28,901 nt of DNA, taken from Perkinsus olseni. Lineage: Eukaryota > Perkinsozoa > Perkinsida. The position numbers and the translations under genes were made by a program. Below the pieces are notes generated by a model, which had not been told where the DNA came from, searched no databases, and was given only the letters and a program-made list of their open reading frames with translations. Of this stretch, positions 1-9,277 are shown piece by piece. Numbering within the stretch: position 1 is the stretch's first letter; every line of letters starts with the position of its first letter. The stretch covers positions 1 through 28,901 of the forward strand of contig JABANN010000440.1 in NCBI GenBank assembly GCA_013115125.1, written 5' to 3'.

Positions 1-441
1 GGCTATGTTTGCAGGGGTGGCACTTTTACCACGCGAGACTACTGCAGTGTGAGGTAGCATCCAAGGTCGAAGCTTGCCTTGGACAGAATGATATGATATC
101 AGTTTCATCTTTATTGACTGTCCCGGTGGTTGCCATGATTTCGGTATGGAGAGTCATTCAGGAGTTGATTCTGTCGCCCGGTTAAGGACCGGCAAGCTTA
201 CAGTGAGTACAATTTGGTGCGACTCATCAGAGTTTACAACGGATTTGAGGCCTCTTCAAATGAATAATGCGAGGTTATGAGAAGCCAAACCTTGGTCTCA
301 CTCGAAGAAGGTGTCCCGGCGTCGAACGTGAAAGTGTAAGCGAAGTGAAAGTTTCCACTCCGCCTCAGTTCCTTAGAGTATTCAATAACTGTGACGGCGT
401 CCCCAAGTGGCTCCAGTGGAGTTAGGGGTCTATTGTTGCAG
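1..441. other. No gene recognised at the left edge
   Basis: I see no convincing exon, RNA gene or repeat here. The end of the stretch has a splice-acceptor-like pyrimidine run and AG just before 442, so it probably holds an intron or leader of the gene that follows. Confidence 0.3.
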
Positions 442-1401
442 ATTCAAGTTGACGCTGAGGCGGTGGTGCGTGTGATCCCCTCGGCGACGACGGCAGAGCA
501 GCACAACTGTACAGTGTCTGCGGATGTCGCTGGCCTCCACCCGAGTGAGTGCCGGGAGGGTCTTTTGTGAGTGCCCTATCGTGCGGGCTTCGCACCACCG
601 CAGTTCATCTAGCGTGATGCAAGAGTCGATCTGAAGATTCTTGAAACGGGCGTATCTTTTGGCGATGCGAGAAATGAACTTTTCAACGCAGTTACTTTGC
701 CATGTCCGAGTAATCTCACCTCATCCAGTTCGACACCGATCTACCTGCCTGTGGGAGATCACGTTCTCGCTCTCGAGATGATGCTGGAGGGGCTCTACAA
801 GTCGGTCACCTTTATGGTTGTTTTCGCCCGGAATCGTGAATCAGGGTTGAAGTTAGCATTGCGCGCTGTGGTGACGGAGTTATAGAGGGATATGGTGAAG
901 AGTGCGACGTAGGAAGATCTTATTCTACGGTGAGCCGGGATTCGATACTCGCGGAGAAGGTCAGCAATAATCTTCCCGCTTTTGTAGCACCCTCCCGAAG
1001 TCCTATCAACCCGGGTTTTCTTTTCTTCAGGCGTGCCTCAGTGCGCAGTGTCTGGCCGCGCCAGGCTACGTCTGCATGGGAGGCGGATGCTCTCGAGGGC
1101 CCACACGAGCGTTGAGCGTCGGCTGTCGTGGATACCATTGTGCTCGGCACACTCTTGCTCAAAATGTCGATGGCGGGATGGTCGCGATATCTAGCGGGTG
1201 CGCGAGGGAGTTTCGCTCGTCATACCAAATTTTCCCAGCTTCAGGGCTGAGTTTGCAAACGTGACGAGCGTTCTTCGCGTTGCGACCGAAGGCATCACTC
1301 ACGTGCTCATCGTCGAGCAATGCAACTTGGAGGAAGTATCGTTGACCAGAGAAGGACAGGATGCTCAGCTATGCTTCCCGCAGGAGCAGGTCGGCCTCTG
1401 A
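442..1401 (+). CDS. DUF4215-type cysteine-rich secreted protein gene A (partial exon model)
   Basis: Three exons can be supported. Exon 442-544 encodes a beta-rich stretch (IQVDAEAVVRV..., HNCTVSADVAG) and ends at a GTGAGT donor. Exon 845-929 encodes CGDGVIEGYGEECDVG, the first half of a DUF4215 repeat. It ends in phase 0 at GTGAGC. Exon 1031 onward starts in phase 0 after a TTTTCTTCAG acceptor and gives ACLSAQCLAAPGYVCMGGGC, the second half of the same repeat. A further open stretch near 1247-1340 (VTSVLRVATEGITHVLIVEQ) may belong to it. The first and last exons are not identified and a gap at 1602 interrupts the downstream part. DUF4215 repeats occur in secreted or surface cysteine-rich proteins of protists and bacteria; their ligand is unknown. 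Domain call is firm, gene limits are not. Confidence 0.55.
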
Positions 1402-1601
1402 CTGCTCACGTCCAATGATAATTCTGTCGAGCACAATTGGCCTCATCCCGAGCCAGTTGACCGTGCCTGGTTTCCCGAGGCTCGTGAACACTCTCGCGCT
1501 TATCTTGATGGCTCACTACAGTGTTCTTGGTTCAACTAGCTTGGAAGATGTTCTCAATGTGTATGGCATCAGTTTTTTCCAGTGGAAACACGGAAACTTT
1601 T

Positions 1602-1699
1602 NNNNNNNNNNNNNNNNNNNNNNNNNNNNNNNNNNNNNNNNNNNNNNNNNNNNNNNNNNNNNNNNNNNNNNNNNNNNNNNNNNNNNNNNNNNNNNNNNN
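1602..1699. other. Assembly gap (98 N)
   Basis: A run of N. Open frames that cross it have no meaning. Confidence 0.99.
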
Positions 1700-1737
1700 C
1701 TTTCCAATCCAACGGGGGCTGGATGGCTCATTCTCAG

Positions 1738-1960
1738 GCACTAGTGCAGTGGAATTACACTGGTATGTTCTACTTAACCCCCTTCTCACCCGCAGCCCGA
1801 CTCCACCTTCTCATCGTAAGCATAGTGCGCTCGAGGGGGTAGCCAAAATCTGCGATAACGTGAAGGAAATATTTGTGAAGAATTTGCTTCGGAAACAGAG
1901 TCGTCGCATTTGACAGGGAAATTACGGTGTTAGGTTAATGATTATCGCGACAATTCTAGC
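1738..1960 (+). repeat. Direct repeat copy 1 (gene-like, decayed)
   Basis: This stretch matches 2497-2645 from the shared TATGTTCTACTT core through the segment ending around ATGATTATCGCGACA. Read in one frame both copies share YVLL-PL-T, then VAK and NVK(E/D), then MII-ATIL, so the ancestor was probably an exon. No complete gene is visible at either copy. Confidence 0.55.
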
Positions 1961-1967
1961 TAGACAA

Positions 1968-1988
1968 ACGTAGTCGCTTTGGCTCAAG
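1968..1988 (+). other. Spliced-leader-like sequence (possible relict)
   Basis: The 21 bases end in an exact TTTGGCTCAAG and agree at 17 of 21 positions with the conserved dinoflagellate/Perkinsus spliced leader as I remember it. The next bases are ATTACC, not a GT donor, so it is not an SL RNA gene. It could be the mark left when a trans-spliced mRNA was copied back into the genome. Confidence 0.4.
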
Positions 1989-2496
1989 ATTACCTCCTTC
2001 TTCGAATCAACGAAAGCGAGCAACCTCGTGCTGCTGATATATACGAGGTTCAGCTTGGCAGACGGAGGCAGACGATGAGAAGGGTGCAGGAGATTCCATC
2101 AGTTTAGGGTTCAGACACACTGTCTCTATTTATCGGGGAGCAGCTGCCTAGATGCCTCCAGGCAGAGAAATGGAAGGATACAAGGACGATGCTGGTGACC
2201 AGGAGCTGAGGTGAATTCAAGGCACACCCTCTCCCTATCATCGAGCTGTAAAGGCCAGGGACCAGAAGAGAGATATTGAGCCTACGTATTTGTCTCACCA
2301 ACTTCCTCCCTCTTCTGGAGCACCAATTGGTTGCTGCTCTCTGCCTTTATGGATCAGCCAGCATCGCTGTGTTGATCGCGTAGCATAGAGCTTATGAGGC
2401 ATGATCAAGATGCCTCCGCAAGGACAGCGATGTTGAGAATTACATCTCGAGGAATGAGAGACTGCCGGTCAACTTGACCAGGTCAAAGCGGGCCTG
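1989..2496. other. Intergenic or decayed sequence
   Basis: No exon is convincing. A small hairpin lies at about 2021-2050, where AACCTCGT pairs with ACGAGGTT. Confidence 0.3.
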
Positions 2497-2791
2497 ATGT
2501 GCAGTGCAATTTTACTGCTATGTTCTACTTGACCCCCTTCACACTTGGAGATTGGCGGAGATGCGAACCAAGATCGAGAGCGTGGCGAAGGCCTTCAACG
2601 TCAAAGACATGATCATAACGGCGACCATATTACCACCGATAAGCACCAGGCGTAGGCCCAGCAACAACTTACTTGGATGCATTGCCCTCCGAGAAGAGCT
2701 TCGCAACAGGGACTATTCTGATTCGGTGTTGACGCTACGGGCCAAACCGAGCGGGGGATTCCTGGTCCAAAGCTGCTCGGAGTCAAGGTGA
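2497..2791 (+). pseudogene. Direct repeat copy 2, gene-like open frame
   Basis: Partner of the repeat at 1738-1960. The open frame from about 2504 reads QFYCYVLLDPLHTW, then KIESVAKAFNVKDMIITATI, then a hydrophilic tail, and stops at 2791. It has no ATG start. The resemblance to copy 1 persists in the same frame across the repeat, which argues for a coding origin. I do not recognise the family. It may be a displaced exon of the neighbouring cysteine-rich genes or a decayed orphan. Confidence 0.3.
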
Positions 2792-3680
2792 AGAAACTCA
2801 CGGACAATCACATACTCGGAATATAAGAGAAATGGGGCGAGACTACTTCAGATGAGGCCTAGGGATACAACGATCTGGAGACGAAAGATAGCTTGTATGG
2901 CAGCTTGTCACATGGTCCGCTCCAACGGTCGGAGTCCGACCTCGTCAGCTTCGTTAAGTACTAACGGGTCACTGCGGCACCTCTCCCCAAGAAGAATTCT
3001 GGTTGTATGAGGATGACAGTGGAGACCTCAGGGTCAGAGGCAGCTATAGCTGAGCTCCCTGTATTTGCCAAGATCATTCGTGAGAGAATGGCTGTTTCTG
3101 CAGACGGGAGACCGTCTGCTATGCTCTCATCGAACCTAGCATGACTTTCTCTGGGTCCTTACAGTGTAAGAGTCTTACAGTGTGTTAGTCCCGCGGTGTT
3201 TCACGATGTAAGGCTTACACTGTTCTACATCGGCCGTACTTACTCAGAGAATGACCATCGATGAGCACAAGGCGCGAGAGGCCACGCTCTCGCTGGCTAC
3301 TCACCGCCAAGTTGTGAAAGAATTGCTCGAGATGCTCGGGGAGTCTGATAAGCTGTGTGCTGCAACCGTTTAGTCGACCGTTACAGCGTCAGACGCGACC
3401 AACTTCTCTTTGTGAACAAAAAAACCATCGTTTTTCAGGGTTGCCCGAAGAAATGCTCGCTTCTTAGAGACAGTTCATCTATCGATCTATCGGGGAAGCC
3501 GCGTCCCATCCAACTACTTTCATTTTGAACTGAGTTGGACACAGAGTCGCTAGATAATTCGGATCATTTTCGAGCTGGCCTGTTTCACCTGGACATGTTC
3601 CATTTTCAAGGATATTCAGGAATTTCGGAGGTACCTCGTCTCGTTCCTGCCGATATCCTCGTGTTGCTCAGGCACCCCAG
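2792..3680. other. No gene recognised; palindromes near 3160-3220
   Basis: I find no supported exon. The stretch contains two perfect odd palindromes (3158-3170 and 3208-3220), described separately. The end just before 3681 is an intron-like acceptor (GGCACCCCAG). Confidence 0.35.
3158..3223. repeat. Paired odd palindromes with shared CTTACA/TGTAAG arms
   Basis: CTTACA-G-TGTAAG at 3158-3170 and TGTAAG-G-CTTACA at 3208-3220 are perfect palindromes around one base. CTTACAGTGT is repeated at 3174, and its inverse, ACACTGT, closes the cluster at 3217-3223. Confidence 0.6.
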
Positions 3681-4774
3681 ATCTGCGGGGACGGCATTCA
3701 TGTGCTCGGCGAGGAGTGTGACGGTGCCTCACTCGGATGCTCCTCGAAGGACTGCACAGTGCTGCCTTATCATGCATGTATCGGGTCATCATATGGTGCC
3801 CGTCGGAGTAGATGCATCCCCATCAACATGGACGGTGAGTGCCATTTTGTCTCCTAGTGGGAGAGCACGCTGCCACCTCCATTCTAACCTTCCTCGGGCC
3901 GACTTCTCCTTCGTCGATTGGACATCTGCACATTGTGCTGTACACCTTTATCAGCACTAAGGGCGTTTTCGCCTGTCACTTCAATCCTACATTCCGGAAT
4001 CTTGAATTTCTCTTCGAAACGCCAACCGCTGCGGGCTGTCTCTTTCTCCCATGTCACTTTTCTAGCCTTGTCAGGTTCCATCTACTGCAAGCACCGTTCC
4101 TGCAGTTCGTTGTCGATCGAGCCGGGACCATTGAACGGCTCCGTGGTGGTTGGTCGTTCTGGCTCGGTATCTGCGTTCGAGAAGGCTCACATCCACGTCA
4201 AGCTCGCTAGAGGAACTAGAGCTGTTCTTGGGTGGTTAGGGCTGACCACTGGGATAGGCTGGCAGTGTGGCCCTGGACGGCTGGACGTTTTCGGAGAGGC
4301 GCTGGTGGGCCTTGGGCCGGCCCGCATCGTCTCGGAACCGCCACACCTGCTTTTGTTTGATTAGTGCTCTCTTTTTCTCTAGTCAGGGTGTCGGCCGGAG
4401 AGCTCTCGGTACCTTGGTGAAATCGAGACAGACGAAGGCATCGAGAGAAACGTTCTCGCTTGGAGGGTGATAGACTCTGGGAAGAAGCAAGATTTGATCA
4501 TCAAATGGAGCACAGTTGACTGGTGAGATGGCACTTAGCGGTATCATGTTGAGTGGTTACAAGCCTCCCCAGTTGTGGAAGCGGATCCTGCCGGGATCAT
4601 CCTGCCGGGAGAAAAGGAAGTATCTTAGGTTTGCCCGGCCCTCTACCTGAGCGCTACTTCCTGTGCTCAATAAACTTGCCTAAACTCATCCCTCTCGAAA
4701 CAAGATACATCGGTGCTAATCTGACTAAGCCGGATCTCGGCGTTGGACTTGAACTCACACACACTGATTACTAA
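3681..4774 (+). CDS. DUF4215-type cysteine-rich secreted protein gene B (3' part)
   Basis: Exon 3681-3834 encodes ICGDGIHVLGEECDG, then LGCSSKDCTVLPYHACIG and a last pair of cysteines: one full DUF4215 unit, shorter than usual between CD and GCS. It ends at GTGAGTGCC, the same donor word as in gene A. A downstream open stretch at about 4079-4360 has a beta-rich domain (NGSVVVGRSGSVSAFEKAHI). Exon 4383-4522 gives GEIETDEGIERNVLAWRVID and a GTGAGA donor in phase 2. That phase fits exon 4573-4774, which ends LTHTDY and a TAA stop. The 5' exons, including any signal peptide, are not seen. The family suggests secretion; the exact splicing between 3834 and 4383 is uncertain. Confidence 0.5.
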
Positions 4775-5047
4775 AATCGATACCAACATCAGTGCTGGCA
4801 GAAATTACTGAGAGACTTTGGCCTAGATATTAGCATTCGGTCAGCCGTTCCCCGCGAGAACAGATATATAGTACTGGGGTTAGTGAACTGCGTCTATGGA
4901 TGCCGCTGGAGATTGGATTTAAAGGATTCGCTCGTCAATACTGTACGGTTCGTGTAGTACACGGTGCGGGTTTCCTGGCATGACTCATACCGTAAAAACC
5001 GTAACGAATGCATACCGTATGAGCAAAGCATGAGTTCATGATAATCT

Positions 5048-5782
5048 TTGCCACTCACTCGATACGTTCCCGCAGGGCTGCCGTTGGTAAGAAAAGATAG
5101 CTCTCTTCGTAGGCCCTACAACCCGGGGCTCACCACTAACGTATCGTGGTCTATGATGATCATTGGATTGAGATGTGGGGACGGAGTGCACTTGGGGTGG
5201 CAGGAGCAGTGTGACGATGGCAACGAGGATGATGATGACGGGTAAGGGCCAGTTCTTCGCGCAGCTCTTCATGACTCATTATTGATAGATTTTCTGGCAT
5301 TGGAGATTTCGGCGTTCTTGCTATTGTAATTTTAATTTTCACCATTTCTACCCTCATAGTGGGGGTGAGCGGGCACGTCTTGGTCCTAACACTATCGGAC
5401 AATTAATGGACCCGAATAGATAGAACTCGTAGTGAGCGAGATAGAGCAGGTGAAGCGAGAAGTGTAGAGGATTGGAGACTCCAATTTGGAGTTAATGAAC
5501 ACACAGTTCAATTGGGTTGTGTAGACAGCACGATTCGTGTACAAAGCGTTTGCCCCTCGAACGTTGGTCACGGAAGATGGCTCGCCTCAGGTGCGATCGT
5601 GCATGCAACTTGGCTCCCCACAGAGCATTCACCGACCCTCACAAGACGCTCTCTGTTGAGGGCCTCACCATCACCTGTAGTGGTTGGCATTGCTGGAGAT
5701 TCGCGGTGTTGAGTGAGGGACCCCATAGGGTGGTGATAAAGCACCAACACTTGGAGATGACCAGCGAGGAGGCTGATATAGG
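5048..5782 (+). CDS. DUF4215-type cysteine-rich protein gene C (two joined exons)
   Basis: The exon ending at 5241 encodes RCGDGVHLGWQEQCDDGN followed by an acidic DDDDG. This is the best-preserved first half of a DUF4215 repeat in the window. Its donor is GTAAGG in phase 2. The next exon, 5507-5782, starts after AACACACAG in the matching phase and reads SIGLCRQHDSCTKRL, then LSVEGLTITCSGWHCW, ending at another GTAAGG donor. The intron 5242-5506 has a second copy at 7493-7623. The left end is only where the frame opens; the true start is unknown. The cysteine spacing in the second exon departs from the standard repeat. Confidence 0.5.
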
Positions 5783-6050
5783 GTAAGGTTGTCGTCATAC
5801 AGTCGGTATGGGTGAATGCAAATGTGAGGTCACTCGTGTATGAATGAGGTTTTCATGCCACATTCAAGAATGAGGTCACTAAAACGTGTGCAAGAATGTA
5901 CCGATACCGTTCCGATTGAATGCTAGAGCGGGATTGGACTCGACAGATTAAAAATTTGTAGCCCTTTCCGATGCTGTGGCGTTCGCAGAAGAGTTCTAGC
6001 TTTTCTTCGAGAAAAGGGTTTTCTAAGAATTTCCCTGCCACCTAACAGTG

Positions 6051-6436
6051 ATGCACCTTGCATTCCGTGTGGATGAATACCCTCCTGACGAGTCCAGTCC
6101 CTTCATCCGCTCTGCTCACCTCAGGCTGGACGTCACAAACAGAGCCATCCTTCGACCCGTATCGCCAGGTCGGCCGTTGTGCACGTCGAACGAAGTTAAT
6201 CTGGAATGGACGAGGAACTCCTCCGAGCTTCCCGGCGAGCTTTGCGCCCGAGGTTGGTGCAAGANNNNNNNNNNNNNNNNNNNNNNNNNNNNNNNNNNNN
6301 NNNNNNNNNNNNNNNNNNNNNNNNNNNNNNNNNNNNNNNNNNNNNNNNNNNNNNNNNNNTGCTGACGACGGCAACGTCCGATCGAAGGATGGCTGTAGCT
6401 CTACCTGCGAGGTCGAAGCTGGATGGATATGTCGAG
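6051..6436 (+). CDS. DUF4215-type cysteine-rich protein, gapped exons
   Basis: Left of a gap, an open exon from about 6051 reads MHLAFRVDEYPPDESSPFI and RPLCTSNEVNLEWTRNSSEL, ending at CARGWCK before the N run at 6265. Right of the gap, 6361-6436 encodes ADDGNVRSKDGCSSTCEVEA, then GWICR, an almost canonical second half of a DUF4215 repeat, ending at a possible GTCGAG donor. Whether both sides are one gene, and whether it is the continuation of gene C, cannot be told because the gap has uncertain true length. Confidence 0.5.
6265..6359. other. Assembly gap (95 N)
   Basis: A run of N inside a DUF4215 coding region. The missing part probably held the first half of that repeat. Confidence 0.99.
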
Positions 6437-6935
6437 GTCGAGCTCGGGATAGACGGTAGGGAAAGATACGATGGCTATAGGAGTATCTTTGACCTCACTC
6501 AGAGACTACTGTAGTCGACTTATGATACCTAATGTGGCCATCCTCTGCACAGGAGCTGCGTGCGATCGCCTCGCTGTTGATGATCCATGGACGGAGGCAG
6601 GCAGCAGCCCAAGGTACGCTTCTCAGCTCTTCGTTTTCTACGGTGCTGCTGTTTCGCCTTCCGTGATTTGATCTTCATCTCATAGTTGAATTCAATCAGT
6701 TTCGCGTGTTCAGTCTCGGTTTTCCGGAGAGCTCGAAATCTAATCACGAAAATGTGGCTGGACAGTTGGCGTGAAAACAGGTTCTTTCAGTAGTAGCGAG
6801 TGTGAGTAACAGTCTCCATACCATCTTTCCCCCAACTCGCGAATATTAAGATAATTATGTGTCTCATACTGTTGTTCTTCACTGCGCGAGAGAACCTCCA
6901 GTTCGGCCTCTTCAGTGCACCGTGATGCGCTGCAG

Positions 6936-7492
6936 CCACAACACTCGGGGCCTCTCCACAGTATCAGTTAATCTTCGTGCGGTCGCACCGTGCGACCTCC
7001 ACTGGAGCTGCTCCAGCTACCGCTTCCTCAATCTCTTTCTCTTCTTCCTATCGTCCATGCGAGAACCTGAAGTCGCTCGTTACTGCATCGCTTCGCTTCA
7101 GCAGTGCTAGCGTGACGATAACGAAGTGGCCACTCGATCATACCGAGATGGATTCTGGGGAGCTCGTCGTCAGAGCAGGACCTGACGAGGGGGTCTGGAT
7201 CGAGCCGGGGACGAAGCTGCTAGAGCCAAATCACGAAGTTGCACACCCTTCTGCCTTTGCTACGTATAATCCTGATCGCTCTCAGGTCCACGTAGATATT
7301 TCTAACATCGAGACCTTGAATTTTTTGCCCTACGCCATCAGCTGTCGCTGCCCGGGGATCGGCCGTCGCATCGGAATTGGGGAAGTCTGCTCCTATGAGT
7401 TGTGTCCCGACCAACAGCTCTCGAGAGGGCAGCTGGTTTGCGGCCACGGGGCTTCTTTGGACGGGGTCGTGCCGGGCTGCGTTGAGAAAACA
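6936..7492 (+). CDS. Beta-rich domain plus divergent DUF4215 start (gene D exon)
   Basis: The exon starts after GCTGCAG and stays open for 557 bases: SISFSSSYRPCENLKSLVTA, SSASVTITKWPLDHTEMDSG, HVDISNIETLNFLPYAISCR, then CSYELCPDQ and LVCGHGASLDGVVPGCVEK. The last part aligns with CGDGVHLGWQEQCDDG of gene C, and the donor GTAAGG after 7492 is at the same place. It is therefore a paralogous exon with several substitutions (CGHG for CGDG). The upstream part shows the architecture of the array: a beta-rich domain of some 150 residues followed by the cysteine-rich repeat. The open frame continues to 7600, but that part matches intron sequence of gene C. Confidence 0.5.
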
Positions 7493-7700
7493 GTAAGGAT
7501 CGCACAATCTCGTAGTTGTAGAACACAACATAAGTTGATTGGGCTCATAGTGAACGAGATAGAGCAGATAGAAAGTGGGGTAGTCGAGGGAATGGGTTGA
7601 TGATGCGAAGCTAGGATGAACACAGCTTGATTGTGTTATGTAGACAGCGCAGAATCTTACCGCTCAATATCACATTCCGAACCAGCTGATATTCACAACA
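7493..7700 (+). repeat. Second copy of the gene C intron and next exon
   Basis: The stretch 7545-7660 matches about 5430-5545: shared GAGATAGAGCAG, then AACACAG as acceptor, then TGTAGACAGC. After the acceptor the frame gives LIVLCRQ against SIGLCRQ in gene C. The exon stops soon after (near 7687), so this copy looks degraded. Confidence 0.55.
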
Positions 7701-8411
7701 CGCCATTGTGAGTAACGCAATAGTCGGAAAAAGGTAGAAAGCCGGAAAGTCGAAAAAACGTCGAGTTTCGCAATTGATGAATGCTTCAAGATGGTGGTAA
7801 GGCTTATCTAGGGCAGTGTCTGAGTATTTTAGGGTGAGATACTCGAACGGTTTCTAGTCGTTCCTACTCTCCAGGAGCTCCTCACTGCAAAGCCCGTCCC
7901 CGCTGTGCTTTTGACTCTGGAGTGGATCGCAGCCTCGGACAGGGCACTCAGTGTCGTAGCCGAGGCTCTCGACGGACGGCTCCAACAGCTGCTTCGCGCA
8001 NNNNNNNNNNNNNNNNNNNNNNNNNNNNNNNNNNNNNNNNNNNNNNNNNNNNNNNNNNNNNNNNNNNNNNNNNNNNNNNNNNNNNNNNNNNNNNNNNACG
8101 GAACGGCGTTGATCTTTACACAGGGGACGTTTCGCTCCACGAAAGCCTTGCTGTTTTCGGTGGCCATAGTGAACGCCAACCTCTCCTTCACGGCGTTCGA
8201 CGATATGAGCTTCCTCACCGGTGACTTGGCCCGAGGCCTCGGCATTGAGGTGTTGGACCGTAGCCTCGGCCGCTCTCCTGGTCTTCTGTGGCAGGCTGAT
8301 CAACTTGTACTGCGGACGGTGGTAGAGAAGACAGATACCCGATGGTGGTCGATGCCGGCAGCTGACAATCGACGAGGAGCCGGGCTCTATGCTGACGATG
8401 GCGACGAGTAG
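7701..8411. other. GC-rich gapped region with overlapping open frames
   Basis: Frames are open on both strands on each side of a gap. The plus frame (STKALLFSVAIVNANLSF, ending LYADDGDE) and a minus frame (KERLAFTMATENSKAFVER) both look protein-like. The plus frame continues the direction of the array, and ADDGDE just before a GTAGG donor resembles the CDDGN word of DUF4215, but without its cysteines. I cannot choose a strand with confidence. Confidence 0.25.
8001..8097. other. Assembly gap (97 N)
   Basis: A run of N. Confidence 0.99.
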
Positions 8412-9086
8412 GTCGTCGAGTGGTACTAACGCTACCCAGATGATAGCCCGTCATTCTCTCTTTACCTGAAGACGTTATGCTGCTCTGAGGGAACAGCTTT
8501 TTTTCATTCTCCCTAGCGGGTAGTTGAAGTCAAACTGATTGAGATCGAAAATTCAGTTTCGTCCTAGACTCCCCACACGACACTTCCATGCACGGAGCAT
8601 AAGTATCTGAACGCAGCCAAATCGTCGGGAATCTACTCGGTCCTGGACGCTGCTTCCTCAGGAAATCTGCCCTGGCGAGCGCCCAATTCGCTGTGGCCTT
8701 GAGCGGCTTTTTAGTGATACTGGCCTGTAGTGTGGCTGCTATCCGCCTGCGGCTATCGGAGGACCCGGCCGAGTCGGACGAAGATGATGAGGAGGGGGAT
8801 GAGGATATTGCTGTTGTTGTTATTGAGGGACCCAATGAGGAGAATAAGACTGTTGATGGATCGGATGATGTACATCGGGACTATTGCGGCTTCTCCGTTA
8901 TTGCTCATAGTCAACGCAAGGCGGGAAGGAGTGTAAAGCCCCTCTACCTAGTTCTACTTTGGAGGTTGGGGTACTAGCTTTGCACGCATGCACAAGGCGA
9001 TCGACGCATGATAATCGAGTGACACCTGACGAAAGCGAGATTGTCGAATCGACTTCAAAGGATTGTTCACCGTTCATCCTCTCGAA
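8412..9086. other. No confident gene; acidic open frame near 8690-8840
   Basis: A plus-strand frame contains a hydrophobic stretch (SGFLVILACSVAAI) followed by an acidic tract (SDEDDEEGDED), resembling a membrane or signal segment, but there is no ATG and no clear splice pattern. The opposite strand is serine-rich and also open. I make no gene call. Confidence 0.25.
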
Positions 9087-9133
9087 GCTATAGTGAAGTT
9101 CGCCGAACTTCACTATAGCCGAACTTAGTTCGG
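9087..9133. repeat. Perfect 33-base odd palindrome plus adjacent hairpin
   Basis: A 16-base arm, GCTATAGTGAAGTTCG at 9087-9102, is followed after one base by its exact inverse at 9104-9119. Directly adjoining is CCGAAC-TTA-GTTCGG at 9119-9133. Both arms contain the word CGAAC, so the two structures are related. Confidence 0.85.
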
Positions 9134-9277
9134 TGAGGTCTCCCCGATGGTCGGCCAAGGAGTGGCCTAGGGTGATGTCCCGATACTAGAGAATTATCAA
9201 TCATTCTGGACTGTACATCCGAGCTTGCCTTACACTCTCAGAAGGCCGAGGAACTAAATGGTGGTGTGCAGGTCCCA

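Noticed and set aside
1968-1988. SL RNA gene
   Set aside because: The leader-like bases are not followed by a GT donor, and no SL RNA body or Sm-like site is apparent just downstream.
7854-8303. Long minus-strand frame across the gap at 8001-8097
   Set aside because: All frames are open in this GC-rich stretch, the start is not decisive, and the frame depends on the number of N in the gap.
8693-8977. Plus-strand frame with hydrophobic and acidic tracts, as a membrane protein
   Set aside because: The apparent start is GTG, the opposite strand is equally open, and no exon junction supports it.
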